From: DATMTS01 sp035564555
Lineage (GTDB): Bacteria > Actinomycetota > Actinomycetes > Actinomycetales > Microbacteriaceae
Direction: 5' to 3'
Assembly (NCBI GenBank): GCA_035564555.1
Contig: DATMTS010000026.1
Span: forward strand, 1-15,805
DNA length: 15,805 bases
A program made the translations under genes and the position numbers. The notes below the pieces were generated by a model that had not been told where the DNA came from, searched no databases, and saw only the letters and a list, made by a program, of their open reading frames with translations. Positions within the stretch are counted from its first letter, which is position 1. Each line of letters starts with the position of its first letter. Shown piece by piece: positions 13,364 through 15,805 of the stretch.

Positions 13364-15084
13364 TGGCAAGCTGGTTCAAGAAGCTCTCCCGCTCAAGCAA
13401 CCGCATCGAGCAAGCCGCTGCCCAAGCTGCGGCGCCCTCTCCGGCGACGCCGCGACGCGTACCGGCCCGCGGCTACCCGGGACGCGGCCGCGGCGAGATG
13501 ATGGTGCTCTCCGCCGCCCCCGAGTGGCGCGGCACCACCGTTCAGGTGTGCGGGCTCTGGCCGTTCGGTGTGGGCACGGGTGCGCCGATGATCGGTGTGC
13601 CGCTTGGCCGTCACCTGGTCAATCGCGGGACCGTCTGCTGCGACCCGATTTCGTGGTTCCAGCGCGCGAACCTGATCTCCAACCCGTCCGCCTTCGTGCT
13701 CGGCAAGCCGGGCTTGGGGAAGTCGACCATCGTTCGCCGGATGGCGACTGGCCTTGCCGGGTACGGCGTCCAGCCGCTCGTGCTGGGCGACTTGAAGCCG
13801 GACTACGTGGATCTGATCGAAGCCCTCGGCGGTCAGGTGATCCGCCTTGGCCGCGGCCGCGGGTTCTTGAACATCCTCGACCCGGGCGAAGCGAAGGAAG
13901 CGGCGCAGCTGCTCCGCGACGCCGCCCGCTCCGAGCGTGAGGCCGCTGCTGCGGAAGACGCGGAGCTCGCGCACCTGCGCGCACTCGAGGTACCGGAGGA
14001 ACCCGAACAGGCGCAGCTGATCCGCGAGCGGATCGCCGCCCTTGTCGGTTCGGTCACCGCCCGCGCCGAGCGGGCGAAGCGCGACGACGAACTGGCCGCG
14101 GAAGTGCTGCAGGATGCGCACGGCCGCCGCCTCACGATGGTGTCGGCGCTCCTGACGATCATGCGCAAGTCGCCTCCCACCGATCGCGAGGAGACCATCG
14201 TCGACCGGGCATTGAAGCTGCTCGACGAGCAGCACGAGGGCGTGCCGGTACTGAAGGATCTCCTGGACCTGATCCGTGAGGCGCCGCCCGAGCTGCGCGC
14301 CGTCGCACTGGATCGCGGCGACCGCGCCCGGTACGACGCGATCACCGAAAATCTGGAAGCATCCCTCATCGGCCTCACCACTGGCGGACGGTTGGGCGAG
14401 CTGTTCTCACGGCAGACCACGACACCGATGCGCCGCGACCGGCCAGTGGTCTACGACGTCTCCACCATCGACGATTCCGAGACGGACCTGCAGGCCGCCG
14501 TTCTGCTCGCCTGCTGGTCGGCCGGATTCGGCACGGTCAACGTGTCGAACGCGCTGGCGGATGCCGGCCTCGAACCGCGCCGCCACTACTTCGTGATCCT
14601 CGACGAACTGTGGCGGGCGCTCCGCGCCGGCCGCGGCATGGTCGACCGAGTAGACGCGCTGACCCGGCTGAACCGTCAGCGCGGCGTCGGCATGGCCATG
14701 ATCTCCCACACGATGAGCGACCTCATGTCGCTGCCCACCGAAGAGGACCGGATGAAGGCGGCCGGCTTCGTCGAGCGCTCCGGCATGGTCATCTGCGGCG
14801 GTCTTCCCTCCAAGGAAATGCCGCTGCTCAACAGCGCGATCAGCATGTCCCGCGCCGAACAAGAGATGCTGCAGGGCTGGCAAGACCCGCCCGCCTGGGA
14901 CCCGATCACCGGGCAAGAGGCAGACCCTCCCGGCCGCGGCAAGTTCCTAATCAAGGTCGGCGGCCGCCCCGGCATCCCCTTGACCGTGGAGCTCACGGAC
15001 GCCGAGCTGCACATCAACGACACGAACAAGCTGTGGCACGCCGTCTCCCGCACCGGCACTGTCGGCCGCGAGGTACCGGCGTGA
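13363..15084 (+). CDS. VirB4-like ATPase of the transfer apparatus, 573 aa
   Basis: This is the hexameric-type ATPase expected to power channel assembly or substrate movement. Walker A is GKPGLGKS (114-121, Lys120). Walker B is VILDELW (411-417, Asp414 and Glu415). TRLNRQRGVGMAMISHTMSD (434-453) matches the arginine-finger/sensor-like region of VirB4/FtsK-type ATPases. A charged, Ala/Glu-rich stretch at about 176-250 is probably a coiled-coil or helical insertion. The first ~50 residues are basic and Pro/Ala-rich. It lacks the long N-terminal domain of classical VirB4, which the previous gene may supply. The start shares one base with the SCO6880-like stop (TGATG), and the end overlaps the coupling-protein start (GTGA). 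Confidence 0.9.
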   Translation: MASWFKKLSRSSNRIEQAAAQAAAPSPATPRRVPARGYPGRGRGEMMVLSAAPEWRGTTVQVCGLWPFGVGTGAPMIGVPLGRHLVNRGTVCCDPISWFQRANLISNPSAFVLGKPGLGKSTIVRRMATGLAGYGVQPLVLGDLKPDYVDLIEALGGQVIRLGRGRGFLNILDPGEAKEAAQLLRDAARSEREAAAAEDAELAHLRALEVPEEPEQAQLIRERIAALVGSVTARAERAKRDDELAAEVLQDAHGRRLTMVSALLTIMRKSPPTDREETIVDRALKLLDEQHEGVPVLKDLLDLIREAPPELRAVALDRGDRARYDAITENLEASLIGLTTGGRLGELFSRQTTTPMRRDRPVVYDVSTIDDSETDLQAAVLLACWSAGFGTVNVSNALADAGLEPRRHYFVILDELWRALRAGRGMVDRVDALTRLNRQRGVGMAMISHTMSDLMSLPTEEDRMKAAGFVERSGMVICGGLPSKEMPLLNSAISMSRAEQEMLQGWQDPPAWDPITGQEADPPGRGKFLIKVGGRPGIPLTVELTDAELHINDTNKLWHAVSRTGTVGREVPA

Positions 15085-15805
15085 GCCCGACGAACCGGAT
15101 GAAGGAACCGTCAGCTGCAGGCGACGGCGCCCTGGTCTGGGTGTTCATCGGAATCGTCGTGATCCTCGTCGGCGGCCTCTGGGTCACCGTCACGCTCGGC
15201 TCGAAGCTCGACGGGGTGAACCCCGGGCTGCCGCTGAACCCGTTCACGGTGTTCTTCGGCACGTTGAAGGGCACGTACGTGTGGCCGCCATCGGCCACCT
15301 GGATCCTCGTCGTCGCCGCCGTGATCGTCGTCGCTCTCGCGACCGTCGTCATAGTCGCGATCGTCAAGCGCGGGCGACGCCGCTCGCGCGTCGACCACGC
15401 GGCCGGGCACATGGGCCGCGGCCGTGACCTCGCGGCGCTGTCGACCAAAGGAGCAAAGAGCACCGCGCAGCGGCTCGGAGTCGCTGGCTGGCTCGGTGTG
15501 CCAATCGGCATCACTGTCGCCGGCCGTAGGTGGCTCTACGGCTCCCCGGAGGACATGCACGTCGACGTGTGGGGCCCGCGAACCGGTAAGACGACCTCCC
15601 GGGCCATCCCTGCGATCCTCAGCGCCCCGGGCGCTGTCATCGTCACCTCGAACAAGCGTGACGTGCTGGACGCGACCCGCGACGTCCGTGCCCAGAAGGG
15701 CACGGTGTGGGCGTTCGATCCGCAGGGGATCGCCCTCGAGCCGCCGTCGTGGTGGTGGAACCCCCTCTCGTACGTGACCGACGAGGAGCAGGCTGCGAAG
15801 CTGGC
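15081..15805 (+). CDS. VirD4/TraG-like type IV coupling protein, N-terminal part, cut by the window end
   Basis: This is the DNA-recruiting ATPase that links relaxosome and channel. The frame opens at GTG 15081, overlapping the VirB4-like stop by four bases (GTGA), and runs off the window after 241 complete codons. Two membrane helices (about 17-39 and 72-95) flank a ~30-residue external loop, as in TraG/VirD4 proteins. The Walker A motif GPRTGKTT is at 165-172 (Lys170), preceded by the typical HVDVWG strand. Downstream, APGAVIVTSNKRDVLDATRD and VWAFDPQGI match the start of the VirD4 nucleotide-binding domain. The C-terminal part, including Walker B, is outside the window. A relaxase gene would be expected further right. 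Confidence 0.9.
   Translation, partial: MSPTNRMKEPSAAGDGALVWVFIGIVVILVGGLWVTVTLGSKLDGVNPGLPLNPFTVFFGTLKGTYVWPPSATWILVVAAVIVVALATVVIVAIVKRGRRRSRVDHAAGHMGRGRDLAALSTKGAKSTAQRLGVAGWLGVPIGITVAGRRWLYGSPEDMHVDVWGPRTGKTTSRAIPAILSAPGAVIVTSNKRDVLDATRDVRAQKGTVWAFDPQGIALEPPSWWWNPLSYVTDEEQAAKL

Overview
The window is high-GC DNA with actinobacterial signatures. It uses GTG and TTG starts, densely overlapping genes, apparently leaderless promoters, and an SCO6880-type conjugation gene set. Together these suggest a conjugative plasmid or plasmid-like integrative element from an actinomycete, possibly Microbacteriaceae. The family-level placement is inference. No relaxase, integrase or antibiotic-resistance gene is visible, and the right edge cuts through a coupling-protein gene, so the transfer region continues beyond the window.

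Layout. (1) Positions 1-4341 hold maintenance functions: a hairpin terminator (1-27), a leftward ParB-family gene (38-1435), a 270 bp intergenic region rich in inverted repeats (1436-1706), an unrecognised rightward gene (1707-2378), and a large leftward replication protein that combines a primase-like N-terminus with winged-helix domains (2392-4341). (2) Positions 4342-4535 are a non-coding block with several stem-loops whose wobble pairs favour a plus-strand RNA. (3) Positions 4536-8490 form a leftward operon. In order of transcription it encodes an excisionase/MerR-like DNA-binding protein, a ParA/MinD-like ATPase, a lipoprotein, a two-domain cell-wall hydrolase, a zinc-ribbon protein, and a ribbon-helix-helix-like protein that has its own promoter/operator candidate. 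(4) Positions 8491-8681 are a divergent control region with 10-bp-phased direct repeats over a probable leaderless promoter. (5) Positions 8682-15805 form a rightward type IV secretion operon. It encodes a degenerate P-loop protein, a small VirB2-like membrane protein, a VirB8-like bitopic protein, a VirB6/TrbL-like polytopic protein, an SCO6880-family protein, a VirB4-like ATPase, and the start of a VirD4/TraG-like coupling ATPase.

How the genes fit together (inference from families and order). The right operon would build the membrane channel, its energising ATPase and the DNA-recruiting ATPase. The left operon would supply wall opening (lysozyme-like plus M23 domains), an envelope lipoprotein, a ParA-like positioning ATPase and regulators. 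Stop/start overlaps at five junctions (5290, 6871-6874, 10356, 13363, 15081-15084) indicate translational coupling within both operons.

Most interesting signals. These are the structured non-coding block beside the replication gene, a domain shared by the ParA-like ATPase and the zinc-ribbon protein two genes downstream of it, a P-loop protein in which the Walker lysine is glutamate, a pilin-like hairpin module that recurs inside the VirB6-like protein, and the phased operator between the two transfer operons.
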